A stretch of 64,000 nucleotides of DNA from Amycolatopsis sp. CA-128772 (GCF_002904295.1 NZ_PPHG01000027.1:77953-141952); one strand, 5' to 3'. Shown: positions 17,572-26,563, counted from the stretch's first letter. Notes: generated by a model from the letters alone, not told the origin. Made by a program: numbers and translations.

Positions 17572-20409
17572 ATGATTCGAGGACTCGCCGGTGCAATCGC
17601 CGTCGAAAGTGTCGCCGGGGATCTCAACATCAACAATTTTGCTAACCACAACACCACTGCGTCCGAGTTAGAGTCGGCGGCTGTTGTGGAGCGAGTGGAT
17701 CCTGGGTGGGCCAGCCGATTGTTTGTCGGCCGAGTCGTAGAGGTGGATCGGCTCATAGATTTTCTCGCACCTCCCCGCGGGAGGCAGCAAGGTGCTGACG
17801 CCTTGGTCGTGTCAGCAGTTTCAGGAATGGGTGGAATTGGCAAGACCGCCTTGGTTCTCCACTGTGCTTCGATGGCGGCAGAGCGCGGCTGGTTTTCCGG
17901 AGGGGTGCTATCTGTCAATTTGCGGGGCTACGATTTAGCTTCCCGGCCGGTACATTCAAATCGGGTCTATTCCTCCATCTTAAGAGCCCTAAGGGTACCC
18001 GCCGACGATATACCCGCCACAGTGGATGAGCAAGCTACCGCATATCATTTACATCTTGACCAACTTGCCGAGCAAGGTGAGCGGGTACTCTTAGTTTTAG
18101 ACAATGCAATCGATGTCGCCCAGTTGCGAGACCTTTTACCTCATAACCATGCACATCGGACTCTGGTTACAACGCGCGATGTCTTGGACCTTCCAGGGGG
18201 CAGTCGGATGATCCTCGGGGTTCTTTCGGAACGCGATGCAGTTGAGTTGTTAAATAAAAGTCTGTATACAGTAAACCCACGTGATACTCGACCCATCACT
18301 GAGCCGGTGGCTGCGTGGCGACTGATCAACCTATGCGGGCTTTTGCCGTTAGCCGTGAAAATCGCCGCAGCAATTCTTGGTGACGAGCCTGACCGCGAAA
18401 TCGACAGTCTCTGCGAAGAGCTTGATGATACTAGCGAGCGCTTGCCCGTGCTGGAGTACGGCGGACCCGGCATTGCCGCAGTGATCGAACTTTCTCATGA
18501 GCGACTTAGCAAACGAAATAAGGATGCGGCTCTACTACTACCACTGCTGACCGTCAACCCCGGCCCTGATCTGTCTTCCGAAGCGGTGGCTGCACTCGCC
18601 GAAGTCACGCTAACTACCGCTGCGATAAGGCTTCGCACGCTAAGGTCTGCATCCCTTGTTCAGCGCACGCCGAGTGGTCGTTGGCAACTACACGATTTGG
18701 TAGCGGCCCATGCACGTAAAAAGCTCAACCCTCGCGAAAATGAGGTTGCAATTAGTCGGCTGATATCTTACTACGCCGAATTGACGGAGAGGGCCGATAA
18801 GCGACTGCGCGCTTCCGAGGACAGGAAAATTGAACGATCGGCAGATTACAAAGCAGCATCCGATGAGTTCAATGCGGAGCGTCCCAATCTTGTTGCCGTC
18901 GCCGAACTTGCGTGCAGTTCTAGATGTCACCAGCAAGCTTATAGTATCGGGATTAACCTTGCTAGATACCTCTCCAGATTTCGACACTTGAACGACTGGG
19001 TCGTAACTGCTAAATGTGCCGTTAATTCGTCAAGTGCCCTCGGACGATTCGCCATGGTGGCAAGCGCCAAGAACAATCTCGGGCTCGCGTTGCGCGAGTC
19101 GCGGAACTTCGAGGAAGCTATCGAAAATTTTGAACACTGCCTCATCCTCTACGGCATTCTAAATGATCGAGATGGCAAGAGTACTGTTATCTGCAATCTT
19201 GGGATCACTCTGTTTGACTTGCGCCGATTCGACAGTGCCATTGTCGTCCACCAGCGCGCGCTTGAACTATGTAGAGAGTTAAATGACCGTGACGGCGAAG
19301 CCATGGCATTGCATAACCTCGGCCTTGCCTTGAAAGAGGTTAGACGGTTCGACGAAGCCATCATCGCCCACCAGCAAGCCAAGGAAATCTTTCAAGACCT
19401 CGGTAGTCGGCGGGGTACGCGCGCGGCGTTGGGTGGCCTCGGGCTCGCGTTAAGGGAGGCAGGGCGGACCGCTGATGCACTGGCCGCACTCCAGTCCGCG
19501 GTCGACCTCTGTCAAGATCTTAATGATCGCCATAGTGAAGCCATGGCAACAGATGACCTCGGTGCGACGCTGCGCATCGCGGGTCGAAACGAGGAGGGCC
19601 TCTCTGTCCATCGACGAGCCGTCGACCTCTTCCTGGAGACTGAAGACGCCCACGGCGAGGCCAAGGCACTTGCCAACCTCGGGGTTGCACTGATTGAAAA
19701 CGGCCAGGAAGACGAGGCTGTCGTTGCACTCGAGCGCGCCTGCATTATCTCCCGGACCATCGGCGACCGGTACAACGAAGCCCTGGCGTTCAACAACCTC
19801 GGAGTCGCGTTACGCAAGCTGGATCGAGCGGACGAGGCGGTCGCGGTGCTCGAACAGGCTCGTGATATATCTCAGACTATCGGTGACAAGTACAACGAAG
19901 CTTTGGCCTGGACCAACATCGGGTACACGCTGTCAGAGTCGAAACACGAAAATGAACGCATTGTGGCATTTCGAAATGCCTGCAGCCTTTTCGGGAAGTT
20001 GGGCGACCGCCGCAGTGAAGGCGCAATCTCGATGGACCTAGGCGAGGCACTTGCAAAAGCTGGGCGGGAATTGGAAGCATGCGCCGCTTTTGAAGTTTCC
20101 TGCGACTGCTACCGAGCACTAGGGGATCGCTGCCATGAAGGTGAATCGTTAAACAACATCGGTGTCATATTTTGGCGAATGAGGAGAGTTGACGAGGCTC
20201 TTCAAGCGTTTCAAAATGCTTGCGCCTGTTACCAGGAAATAGGTGATCGACATGGTGAAGGTCGCGCGTGGCGGGTCCTCGGACAGGCGCTGTGGGATTC
20301 AAATCGGCGCGAGGAGGCAAAGCAAGTTTTACGAATGGCTGTAACTGCATTCGAGGAGTCGAACGATCGCGAGCGCGCGACGGAGGCAAAGGAATTGCTT
20401 CAATCTTGA
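17572..20409 (+). CDS. NB-ARC ATPase with TPR repeats (bacterial NLR-like protein)
   Basis: 945 residues. After a 45-residue N-terminus (AIAVESVAGDLNINNF) comes an NB-ARC STAND ATPase with Walker A GMGGIGKT at 85-92, Walker B RVLLVLDNAID near 175, and an ARC/winged-helix part to about 400. From about 470 to the end are about ten TPR units (LGLALRESRNFEEAIENFEH; LGVALRKLDRADEAVAVLEQ). STAND proteins of this form act as switches that oligomerise on sensing a ligand; several bacterial relatives are anti-phage defences. No nuclease or TIR effector is fused, so the small upstream protein may be the partner. Its codons are more AT-rich than those of its neighbours, suggesting transfer. Confidence 0.9.
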   Translation: MIRGLAGAIAVESVAGDLNINNFANHNTTASELESAAVVERVDPGWASRLFVGRVVEVDRLIDFLAPPRGRQQGADALVVSAVSGMGGIGKTALVLHCASMAAERGWFSGGVLSVNLRGYDLASRPVHSNRVYSSILRALRVPADDIPATVDEQATAYHLHLDQLAEQGERVLLVLDNAIDVAQLRDLLPHNHAHRTLVTTRDVLDLPGGSRMILGVLSERDAVELLNKSLYTVNPRDTRPITEPVAAWRLINLCGLLPLAVKIAAAILGDEPDREIDSLCEELDDTSERLPVLEYGGPGIAAVIELSHERLSKRNKDAALLLPLLTVNPGPDLSSEAVAALAEVTLTTAAIRLRTLRSASLVQRTPSGRWQLHDLVAAHARKKLNPRENEVAISRLISYYAELTERADKRLRASEDRKIERSADYKAASDEFNAERPNLVAVAELACSSRCHQQAYSIGINLARYLSRFRHLNDWVVTAKCAVNSSSALGRFAMVASAKNNLGLALRESRNFEEAIENFEHCLILYGILNDRDGKSTVICNLGITLFDLRRFDSAIVVHQRALELCRELNDRDGEAMALHNLGLALKEVRRFDEAIIAHQQAKEIFQDLGSRRGTRAALGGLGLALREAGRTADALAALQSAVDLCQDLNDRHSEAMATDDLGATLRIAGRNEEGLSVHRRAVDLFLETEDAHGEAKALANLGVALIENGQEDEAVVALERACIISRTIGDRYNEALAFNNLGVALRKLDRADEAVAVLEQARDISQTIGDKYNEALAWTNIGYTLSESKHENERIVAFRNACSLFGKLGDRRSEGAISMDLGEALAKAGRELEACAAFEVSCDCYRALGDRCHEGESLNNIGVIFWRMRRVDEALQAFQNACACYQEIGDRHGEGRAWRVLGQALWDSNRREEAKQVLRMAVTAFEESNDRERATEAKELLQS

Positions 20410-20443
20410 AGCCAGCCATTGAGGATACGCGGTTCTGATAGTG

Positions 20444-20485
20444 GCTTGCTGCGTGACATGCGCTCCGCATGTCACGCAGCCAAGC
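20444..20485 (+). terminator. Strong hairpin after the NLR gene
   Basis: Perfect 15-bp arms (20448-20462 and 20466-20480) around a 3-base loop, extended outward by GCTT/AAGC, 35 bases after the NLR stop codon. Very likely a transcription terminator, though no T-run follows, as is common in high-GC actinobacteria. It could also mark the right end of the element. Confidence 0.75.
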
Positions 20486-20573
20486 GCGCACTCAGGGATG
20501 GTGCGACTCGGTGAGATCGGTCGCCACGTGCACTACCGAGCTGGCCTGGCATTTCGATGGCTAGTCCAGTGAA

Positions 20574-21400
20574 TGATCAACTATTACTCTCGCGTCGCCG
20601 AGGTGCTGCTGCCGCATCTCGCCGGCCGACCGGTGACCTTCATCCGGTGTCCCGACGGCGTCGGCGAGGGCAAGCAGCAGTTCTTCGAGAAGAACGTTCC
20701 GAACGGCGCCCCGGACTGGCTGCCCACCGTCGCCCTGCCCAGCGCCGGCTCCCGCTCCGGACGCGGCGAAGGCATCATTACCTACGCGCTGCTGGAGGAG
20801 CTTCCGGCGCTGGTGTGGGCAGCGAACATGGCCGCGCTCGAACTGCACGTCCCTCAGTGGCGGATCGATCCCGCTGGCGGGCGGCGCCCGCCAGACCGGC
20901 TGGTGTTCGATCTTGACCCTGGGGCTGGGACCTCGATTGTGGATTGCTGTTGGGTGGCCGAACGACTCCGCGACCTGCTCGACGCCGACGGACTTATTCC
21001 GTACGCCAAGACGTCTGGGTCGAAAGGGATGCAGCTATATGCCGCGATCACGACCGACGACCCGGCTGCGCCCTCGGCCTACGCCAAGAAGCTCGCCCAG
21101 CAGCTCGCCTGGGACACTCCGGACAAGGTCACTGCGGTCATGGCGAAGAACCAGCGCACCGGACGGGTGTTCATCGACTGGTCCCAGAACAACCCGGCCA
21201 AGACCACCATCGCCCCGTACTCCCTACGAGGCCGTGATCAACCCAACCCTTCGACACCGGTCACCTGGGCCGAAGTCGTGGGTTGTTCCCACGTCACCCA
21301 ACTCGCTTTCACCGCCGATGAGGTCCTTGACCGGATCCAGCAGCACGGTGACCTTCTCGGGTCGCTCGACGACAGCAGGGCGTCGTTGCCCGAGCGCTGA
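20574..21400 (+). pseudogene. ligD: ligD, 3' part: primase/polymerase domain (gene split by an element)
   Basis: Codes for 274 residues that continue the LigD polymerase domain broken at 13031: INYYSRVAEVLLPHLAGRP, then the catalytic metal site LVFDLDPGAG, the loop KTSGSKGMQLY, VFIDWSQNNPAKTTIAPYSL and TPVTWAEVV. This AEP-type polymerase adds (ribo)nucleotides at breaks. The element supplies a chance ATG (20573) in frame, but no ribosome site precedes it, so expression is doubtful. On excision of the element a normal 687-residue LigD would result. Confidence 0.9.
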
Positions 21401-21776
21401 ACGCGATGCGCGCGCACTGCAGCCGTCGTAGAGGTAGGGCTCGGCGGCGCATCGGGGGGCGTTGCGCCGCCGAGCCAAACTGCCAGCGATCGGGACGGCC
21501 GGGGGGCGTGCCGGACCGATCACCTCAGCATCAGACAAGAGGGGTGGCCGCGGCCGGCATGACGTCCCGGACCGGAGTTCACCGAGTCGAGTGACGCGCC
21601 GGTGCCCGGAACTCGGCAGGGCACCGGCCCCCCGACCCTGCCGAGGTGCCGGATACCGACTGGCTGCTTCTAGCGCGTCGAGAGGCCGAATCGGTGTCAC
21701 CGCCTGGTCACCTCCCCCGAACGAGGCCGGAGAAACCACTCGGCAGGGCCTGTCCGAATGGCTCTGCGCCCCTTGG
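21401..21776. other. Intergenic region after ligD
   Basis: About 375 bases, GC-rich, with no frame that resembles a known protein and no clear signal. It marks the boundary between the ligD locus and the plasmid-like block. Confidence 0.4.
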
Positions 21777-22430
21777 TCAAGCCGTGCACTTCGCGCTGAC
21801 GGACTCGGCTTCGGCGGCCTGCTGCCGGGCGGCGGCGCGGGCACGCGCGTGCGCGGCGCGGGCCTTGCTGGCGTACACGCACGTCATGACCAGGGTGCGC
21901 ATGTCGTCGGCGAGTCCGGGCCACAACTGGTGCGCGGTCTGGATGGCTTCGACGATGGCGGGGTGGTCGGCGCTGGGGTTCTTCAGCAGCGTCCCGCACA
22001 CGGTGAACACGGCCTTGTGGGCGTGCTGCGTCTGGGCGTTGAGCCACCGCAGGCTGTTAAGCGCGTCGGCGACGCGCGGCGGGGCCTCGCGAAGCATGAC
22101 CGTCACGTCGTTCACCTCGGTCACGGCGACGGCCCTGCGCGTCTGGCTCGACCAGACGCACCGGTTGAACAGATCGCGCTCGGCGTTGCCGTAGCTGTCC
22201 CACTCGGCGTGGACGTTGCGCACGGCGGCGAGGACGTCGCCGCTGATCGCGGCGTCGGTGTTGAGCAGCGTCGCGCACGCGCTGAGGATCGCGGGCGGGT
22301 TTTCGCCGCTGTCGGTAAAGATCTTCCGCAACTGGGCGAGCGCGGACCGGTCGCGCGGCGGCTGCGCCTGCAAGTCCTGCACAATGCGCGTGATGCTCTT
22401 GCGGTGCTTGGGGTGAATGGTCGAAACCAT
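21777..22430 (-). CDS. Hypothetical protein, helical, of the plasmid-like block
   Basis: 217 residues from the ATG at 22430, which follows AGGAAAG by 9 bases; a longer start at 22496 lacks a ribosome site. I do not recognise a family. It is predicted largely alpha-helical, with regular blocks (HRKSITRIVQDLQAQPP; NPPAILSACATLLNTDAAIS; HKAVFTVCGTLLKNPSADHP) that resemble each other and may be a repeated helical unit. It ends in an Ala/Arg-rich tail (ARAAHARARAAARQQ). It is the last gene of the minus-strand block and faces the structured RNA upstream. Confidence 0.6.
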   Translation of the reverse strand: MVSTIHPKHRKSITRIVQDLQAQPPRDRSALAQLRKIFTDSGENPPAILSACATLLNTDAAISGDVLAAVRNVHAEWDSYGNAERDLFNRCVWSSQTRRAVAVTEVNDVTVMLREAPPRVADALNSLRWLNAQTQHAHKAVFTVCGTLLKNPSADHPAIVEAIQTAHQLWPGLADDMRTLVMTCVYASKARAAHARARAAARQQAAEAESVSAKCTA

Positions 22431-22697
22431 GATATCCAACTTTCCTGTATCGAATTTGTCGAGGCTCTCGGGTTTGCCCTCCCGATTGCCTTGCAATTCC
22501 TATGGTACCGTCCGACTTGACGTATTTCCACTTGAAATGCGAAGCCGGAGAACCTATTTTCCCTTATTTGAAGAGATGAAATTTGAGCTACCTCGAATTT
22601 CCTAAGCAAGCTGTTTAAGTGGTTCTGTGTGGCCGACATGGACTAGTGTCCGCCTAGTGCGGCTGGCTGGTGCGGTGAAGGTAACCTTCTGCTGAGT

Positions 22698-22892
22698 GGG
22701 TGGTGGGTGGCCCCGAAGCAACCAGGGTAGGCCCCCGGCCTGCCCTTAACGCCTGACTAAGGGGAGTAGGGGCCCCGAATGCAAGGGTGGGGCCCCAGAT
22801 TATTTTTGGCCACGCTTTTCGGTCAAAAATAATCTGGGGTGCCCTTGTATTTGGGGGGACGACCGATACAATTTCGGGGCCGCCCACCACCC
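22698..22892 (+). ncRNA. Long structured element, probably a plus-strand RNA (or ssDNA) hairpin
   Basis: Three nested arm pairs stack: outer 22698-22717 with 22873-22892, middle 22773-22787 with 22842-22856, inner 22793-22811 with 22821-22839 (loop of 9). Of 54 pairs, 50 are Watson-Crick and all 4 exceptions are G-U or U-G in the plus-strand transcript; on the minus strand they would be C-A clashes. The inner arms are AT-rich, unlike the surroundings. Inside the left side, hairpin 22724-22746 and hairpin 22743-22763 share bases and exclude each other. No coding frame fits. The rest of 22431-23284 has no clear gene; a GAAGG/CCTTC mini-hairpin lies at 22677-22689. Confidence 0.7.
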
Positions 22893-23284
22893 GCGGACGT
22901 AACGAGAACACGGGAAGGTTCCTGTCATCGTTGTGCTCTAGAAGCGGATGACTGGCCGGCTAGGACGGACCTTCGACCCGTCAGTGAAGTCGTCGTTCAC
23001 CTGCGGGTATGCTGCTGGCAGCGCTCCGTGGGCTCGTATCGGCCTTGTGGCGGAGTGTCAGCGGGCCGCCGCGAGTTTTGCCACTCGCCACTTCGGTGGC
23101 GTGGCCCTCCGGGGCTGCTGCGGCGGTACCGCGCCCTTCTCCTTGCTCACCAGCTGGCGGCGTGAACACGGTCGACGCTGCCGGCTCGTCCCGTCGACGG
23201 CGTGAACGCCGCGCCGCCAATGCGGCGTGGTGGCGGGTAGGCTGGTGGATAGAACCGCAGCCTTCCCCGCGCGGGAGGTGCCTC

Positions 23285-23890
23285 ATGGTTGAACGTCATA
23301 CGACAGGCTCTGGTCGGAAGCGCCGGTCGTCGGCGACGCTGGCGAGGCTGGAGGAGGCGCGGCGTCGCCGCGCCGAGCAGCTGGAGCGCGAGCGCGAGAA
23401 CGAGCGGCGAGTTGATGCGGCACTGGGACCGTTCGCGGAGGCGGTGACCGCGATCGAGGCAGTGGAGCGCTGGCGTGAGGACCGGATCGGCGCGCTGAGT
23501 GCGCAGCTGGATCGGAAGCTGGCCGAGCTGGACCGGCAGCGCGCGGCGCGGGTCACGGAGTTCGAGCGATCAGCCGATCAGGTCCGCGCGGATGCGGAGA
23601 TGGAGATCGGCGAGTGGCGCGCGGTGATGGCGAAGTCGGTCGCGGAGATCCGCGCAGCGGACGTCGGCGCAGCGGCGACGGCGGCGCTGCTGGGGATCTC
23701 GGCGAAGGTGGTCACCGCGTTGTCGCGTAGCGCCGTCGCGTCGGACATGAGCGGGAGGCAGAGCGAGGGCGCAGGCGGCGTCTCGGCGTCGGCTGTGGAC
23801 GAAGCGGACCTGGTGCCGGGACCAGGTGGTCGGCCGTTGCAGGTGCCGTTGGTGGAACCGGAGCCTGAGGCGAGGATCCCAGCGGAGTAG
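23285..23890 (+). CDS. Coiled-coil hypothetical protein
   Basis: 201 residues from the ATG at 23285 after GGGAGGTG. It has a basic N-terminus (GSGRKRRSSATLARLEEARR), a long Arg/Glu-rich coiled coil (about residues 15-125; LSAQLDRKLAELDRQRAARV) and an acidic Pro/Gly-rich tail. Such small coiled-coil proteins are frequent in actinobacterial plasmids and integrative elements, sometimes near transfer genes. It is the only plus-strand gene of the block and lies 390 bases downstream of the structured RNA, whose transcript could be its leader. The function is unknown. Confidence 0.7.
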   Translation: MVERHTTGSGRKRRSSATLARLEEARRRRAEQLERERENERRVDAALGPFAEAVTAIEAVERWREDRIGALSAQLDRKLAELDRQRAARVTEFERSADQVRADAEMEIGEWRAVMAKSVAEIRAADVGAAATAALLGISAKVVTALSRSAVASDMSGRQSEGAGGVSASAVDEADLVPGPGGRPLQVPLVEPEPEARIPAE

Positions 23891-23897
23891 CCGCTGT

Positions 23898-24482
23898 TCA
23901 GTGGGACGCGGCTTGCTGCTGGGCGAGGCGTCGGGCGTGGCGGGCGAGGGTGGCGCGTTTGCGGCGCTGGTAGTAGGTGATTATCGCGGCGATGCCGCAG
24001 CAGAACGCGATCCCGAACGCCCACTGGCTGGCGGTGCCGCCGTTCTCGGCGCCGGGGAAGTTCCCGAGGAACAGGTAGCCGGGCAGGGTGATGGCGCCGA
24101 GGATGGCGCCGCGGCGGTAGCGGTGCGCGAGTTTCGGCTTGATGCGGTCGCGGCTGAGGTAGGCCACGACGCACCCGAGCAGCGCACCGAACAGGAGCGC
24201 GCCGGGCAGCGCGAGCAGGCCGGCGGGGTCGGTGAAGGGGGTGACGAGGAGTCCGATGTAGCCGAAGGGTTGAATGCCGAGGTAGAAGCCGGTGCCTCCG
24301 GCGAGGACGAGCCCGGGGATCGTGACGCCGTAACGAATGCTCATGCTTCGAGCGTAAAGCGATTCTCCCACCCCAAAGGGTGATTTCCGGACCAGGGCGC
24401 CCAGTTGCCGCTCGCGCTCGCTGCGGCTGTTCGTCTTCGTGCTGAGTGCCGTGGTGGACGTGGTGTTGTGGGTGATGGGCAT
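23898..24482 (-). CDS. Integral membrane protein, unknown function
   Basis: 194 residues from the ATG at 24482, preceded by GGAGG and 5 bases. A 45-residue hydrophilic N-terminus is followed by about four hydrophobic segments (GVTIPGLVLAGGTGFYLGI; LLALPGALLFGALLGCVVAY; GAILGAITLPGYLFLG; WAFGIAFCCGIAAIITYY) and a basic C-terminus. No family recognised. It is convergent with the coiled-coil gene and separated from ssb by a terminator hairpin. Confidence 0.75.
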   Translation of the reverse strand: MPITHNTTSTTALSTKTNSRSERERQLGALVRKSPFGVGESLYARSMSIRYGVTIPGLVLAGGTGFYLGIQPFGYIGLLVTPFTDPAGLLALPGALLFGALLGCVVAYLSRDRIKPKLAHRYRRGAILGAITLPGYLFLGNFPGAENGGTASQWAFGIAFCCGIAAIITYYQRRKRATLARHARRLAQQQAASH

Positions 24483-24516
24483 TGTGGCCTCCGGAACGTC
24501 GTGGCGTGACATGAGA

Positions 24517-24593
24517 AAGGCCGGGGCCAGCCGTCAGGCTGTCCCCGGCCTTGAGGTGGTGTCCGGACGGAGGGGACGGTCCGGCCGGACACC
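24517..24593. terminator. Two tandem hairpins between ssb and the membrane protein gene
   Basis: The first has perfect 10-bp arms (24517-24526 with 24543-24552); the second has perfect 9-bp arms (24558-24566 with 24585-24593). They begin 9 bases after the ssb stop on the minus strand and probably terminate ssb transcription. Confidence 0.7.
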
Positions 24594-24601
24594 GGGTCTC
24601 A

Positions 24602-25117
24602 TCAGAAGGGCGGCTCGTCGCTGAACCCGCCGCCCGCGGTCGCGCCGACCAGCTCCCGCTCGGCGTCCGTCGCGGTCCACGGATCACCGGCCGGGGTCGC
24701 GCCGGTGGACGTGCTGGTCACCAGGTCCGGGTTGATCTTCGCCGACCCGTTCTTCGCGTTCTTGGTGACCTGCGCGGTGGCGTAGCGCAGCGACGGGCCG
24801 ATCTCGTCGACGTCCAGCTCGACGACGGTGCGCTTCTCGCCTTCCTTGGTCTGGAACGAGCGCTGCTTGAGCCGTCCGTGGACGACGACGCGGGCGCCGC
24901 GGGTGAGGGATTCGGCGACGTTCTCCGCGGCCTGCTTCCAGATGGTGCAGCGCATGAACAGCGCCTCGCCGTCCTCCCACTCGCCGGTGGCGCGATTGGA
25001 GATGCGTGGGGTGGAGGCGACGGTGAAGTTCGCCACGGCGTTTCCGGCCTGGGTGAAGCGAAGCTCAGGGTCGGTGGTGAGGTTGCCGATGATGGTGAGG
25101 GTGGTGTCGCCGGCCAT
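24602..25117 (-). CDS. ssb: Single-stranded DNA-binding protein
   Basis: The 171-residue protein has an N-terminal OB-fold (about 1-110): [67 protein letters not shown] and [19 protein letters not shown]. The C-terminal acidic tip FSDEPPF is the peptide by which SSB recruits partner proteins. SD GGGAG 6-7 bases before the ATG. This is probably a plasmid- or element-borne second SSB that serves replication or single-strand transfer with the prim-pol and ParB-like genes of the same block. Confidence 0.93.
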   Translation of the reverse strand: MAGDTTLTIIGNLTTDPELRFTQAGNAVANFTVASTPRISNRATGEWEDGEALFMRCTIWKQAAENVAESLTRGARVVVHGRLKQRSFQTKEGEKRTVVELDVDEIGPSLRYATAQVTKNAKNGSAKINPDLVTSTSTGATPAGDPWTATDAERELVGATAGGGFSDEPPF

Positions 25118-25182
25118 GGTGGTCTCCCTGGTGCTCGTTGGGGTGTGGAACGCGGCGCAGCCTGAGCACGCGGCGGCCGGGG

Positions 25183-25350
25183 GTCGCCTTCAGGCGACGT
25201 CCCCGGCCCGGCTCATCCGCCCGGCGTGAACCAGCCCGCTGCTCGACCTGCATCGGAGTTCGACAGTCGAGCGGCTGGTTCACCCGGGCGGATCGGGCCG
25301 GGCTTCGGGGACGCACTGCCCCCCGGCCGGGGTGTGCTTACCTTCGGGCG
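25183..25350. repeat. Long imperfect hairpin element (copy 1 of an intergenic family)
   Basis: A small perfect hairpin (25183-25198) is followed by a long one: arm 25215-25246 pairs with 25267-25293 (27 matched positions, two bulges), with GTGAACCAGCC facing GGCTGGTTCACC, and an outer GTCCCCG/CGGGGAC pair. Just beyond is a GGGGTGTGCTTACCT tract that recurs after the hairpins at 27290 and 30730. It lies between the DUF4192 gene and ssb, in the ssb leader, and may terminate or attenuate transcription. The rest of 25118-25519 shows no gene. Confidence 0.6.
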
Positions 25351-25519
25351 ATCCACGACCCGGCGAGCCGGGTGAAGCCACTACCAGCGACACCCAGTCA
25401 CCGTCGCGCCATCACCCAAGACGATCCCGAGCACGCGCGGCAGCAGCTCGGTCCGCGGGCTGCTGCCGCGCCGAGGGGCACGTCGGCGGGCGGCGCGACC
25501 GGCGTGGCGGAGGTGGGCG

Positions 25520-26563
25520 TCATGCCTGGTCGATCGCGCGTTCGCTGAGCAGGATGCGGCGAGCATCGGCGCTGGCGTTCTGGATCACGTGTCGGACCTC
25601 CGAGGGCGGGACAGCGTGGTCAAGCACCATGGACAGCAGCGCCGTCATCGGGTGCTCGGGGTCGGCGTTCTCGAGCGCGATCCGCGCGCCGGTTCCGCTG
25701 CCACGCAGGTAGGCGTGCACCGCGATGACGGTGGCGAGCTGACCGGCGACCGGGTCGCAGCTGTGGCGCCACAGATGCAGGACCAGGTTCTCGGCGGCCA
25801 AGCGGGTCGCGTCGTCGGGAACTGCGAGCAGGGCGTCACGGAACGACAACGTCGCGAACGTCGCGGCGAGATCGGCGATGGCGGCATTGTCGGCGGGCAG
25901 TTCGCCGCGGGCGGCGGCGCGGATCGCGGCGTCGGCGCGAGCCAGACGAATGTATGCGGCGAGATGCCAGCGTTCGTCGATGGCGGCGGATTCGACGGCG
26001 TCGGCGATGTGGGGTTGCAGACGTGCGCGGAGGTTCTCGGGTGCGGGGGTGAACCGCGCGGCGAGGTCGTCTCGGCTGGCGGCGATGGTGTGTCCGGCGG
26101 CGACGGCGGCCGCCGCGGCCGCGGTGGTCGCAGGGTCGGGCAGGACACCGGCGCGGTCGGCGTCGAGGTAGGAGCGCCAGCGCACGCCCTCGGCGAGGGC
26201 CGGTACGAGCACGACGTCGACGTCGGTGAATCCGTATTCGGCCAGCTGCTCGACCACGGTGTCGACGTCGCTGCGCAGCGGCAGCGAGTGGTCGCCGGCG
26301 GGGTCCTGGTCGACGGTGTGCACGACGATGCCGGTGACGCAGTGAACGGGCAGGTCGCCGCATTGCCGGTTGAAGTGTCGCGCACAGTCGTTGGCGTGGC
26401 CGGTGAGGTGGGCGAGGTCGATTCGGGCGAGCGGGCCGGTGGTGACCGAGCCGTCGTCGTTGGTGAGTGCGGTGATCAGCACCAGGGACTCGTCGGGGAC
26501 GAAGCCGAGCAGCGCCGGGAGGCTGGCGACGATGGCGGTGGTGCTGGCGATAGTGAGGGACAT
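25520..26563 (-). CDS. DUF4192-family protein (copy 1, intact)
   Basis: 347 residues. The start IASTTAIVASLPALLGFVPD, followed by ESLVLITAL, is the signature of DUF4192, an actinobacterial family of unknown function found in chromosomes and mobile elements. The C-terminal half is helical (FRDALLAVPDDATRLAAENL; LATVIAVHAYLRGSGTGARI). The ATG follows GAAGGA. Two more DUF4192-like genes lie in the window (31289, 60199), both interrupted by TAG; this one is whole. Confidence 0.85.
   Translation of the reverse strand: MSLTIASTTAIVASLPALLGFVPDESLVLITALTNDDGSVTTGPLARIDLAHLTGHANDCARHFNRQCGDLPVHCVTGIVVHTVDQDPAGDHSLPLRSDVDTVVEQLAEYGFTDVDVVLVPALAEGVRWRSYLDADRAGVLPDPATTAAAAAAVAAGHTIAASRDDLAARFTPAPENLRARLQPHIADAVESAAIDERWHLAAYIRLARADAAIRAAARGELPADNAAIADLAATFATLSFRDALLAVPDDATRLAAENLVLHLWRHSCDPVAGQLATVIAVHAYLRGSGTGARIALENADPEHPMTALLSMVLDHAVPPSEVRHVIQNASADARRILLSERAIDQA

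Larger units (their letters stand above)
13029..20573 (+). mobile_element. Integrase-pair transposon carrying an NB-ARC/TPR module, inserted in ligD
   Basis: Between the two halves of ligD lies about 7545 bp. The left junction is in GAG-GTG-A (13025-13031) and the right in TGA-TCAACTAT (20574 onward), so only TGA is shared. Joining them restores GAG GTG ATC AAC TAT in frame and a 687-residue LigD. Inside are two adjacent tyrosine recombinases (414 and 811 residues) in the TnpA/TnpB style of Tn554-like elements, then a small protein and an NLR-like ATPase. No terminal inverted repeats were seen, as expected for that group. The cargo region is visibly less GC-rich than its surroundings. Confidence 0.88.

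Noticed and set aside
22948..23284. Short plus-strand genes between the structured RNA and the coiled-coil gene
   Set aside because: Cys/Arg-rich random-looking products, no ribosome sites; the ATG at 23285 has the only good one.
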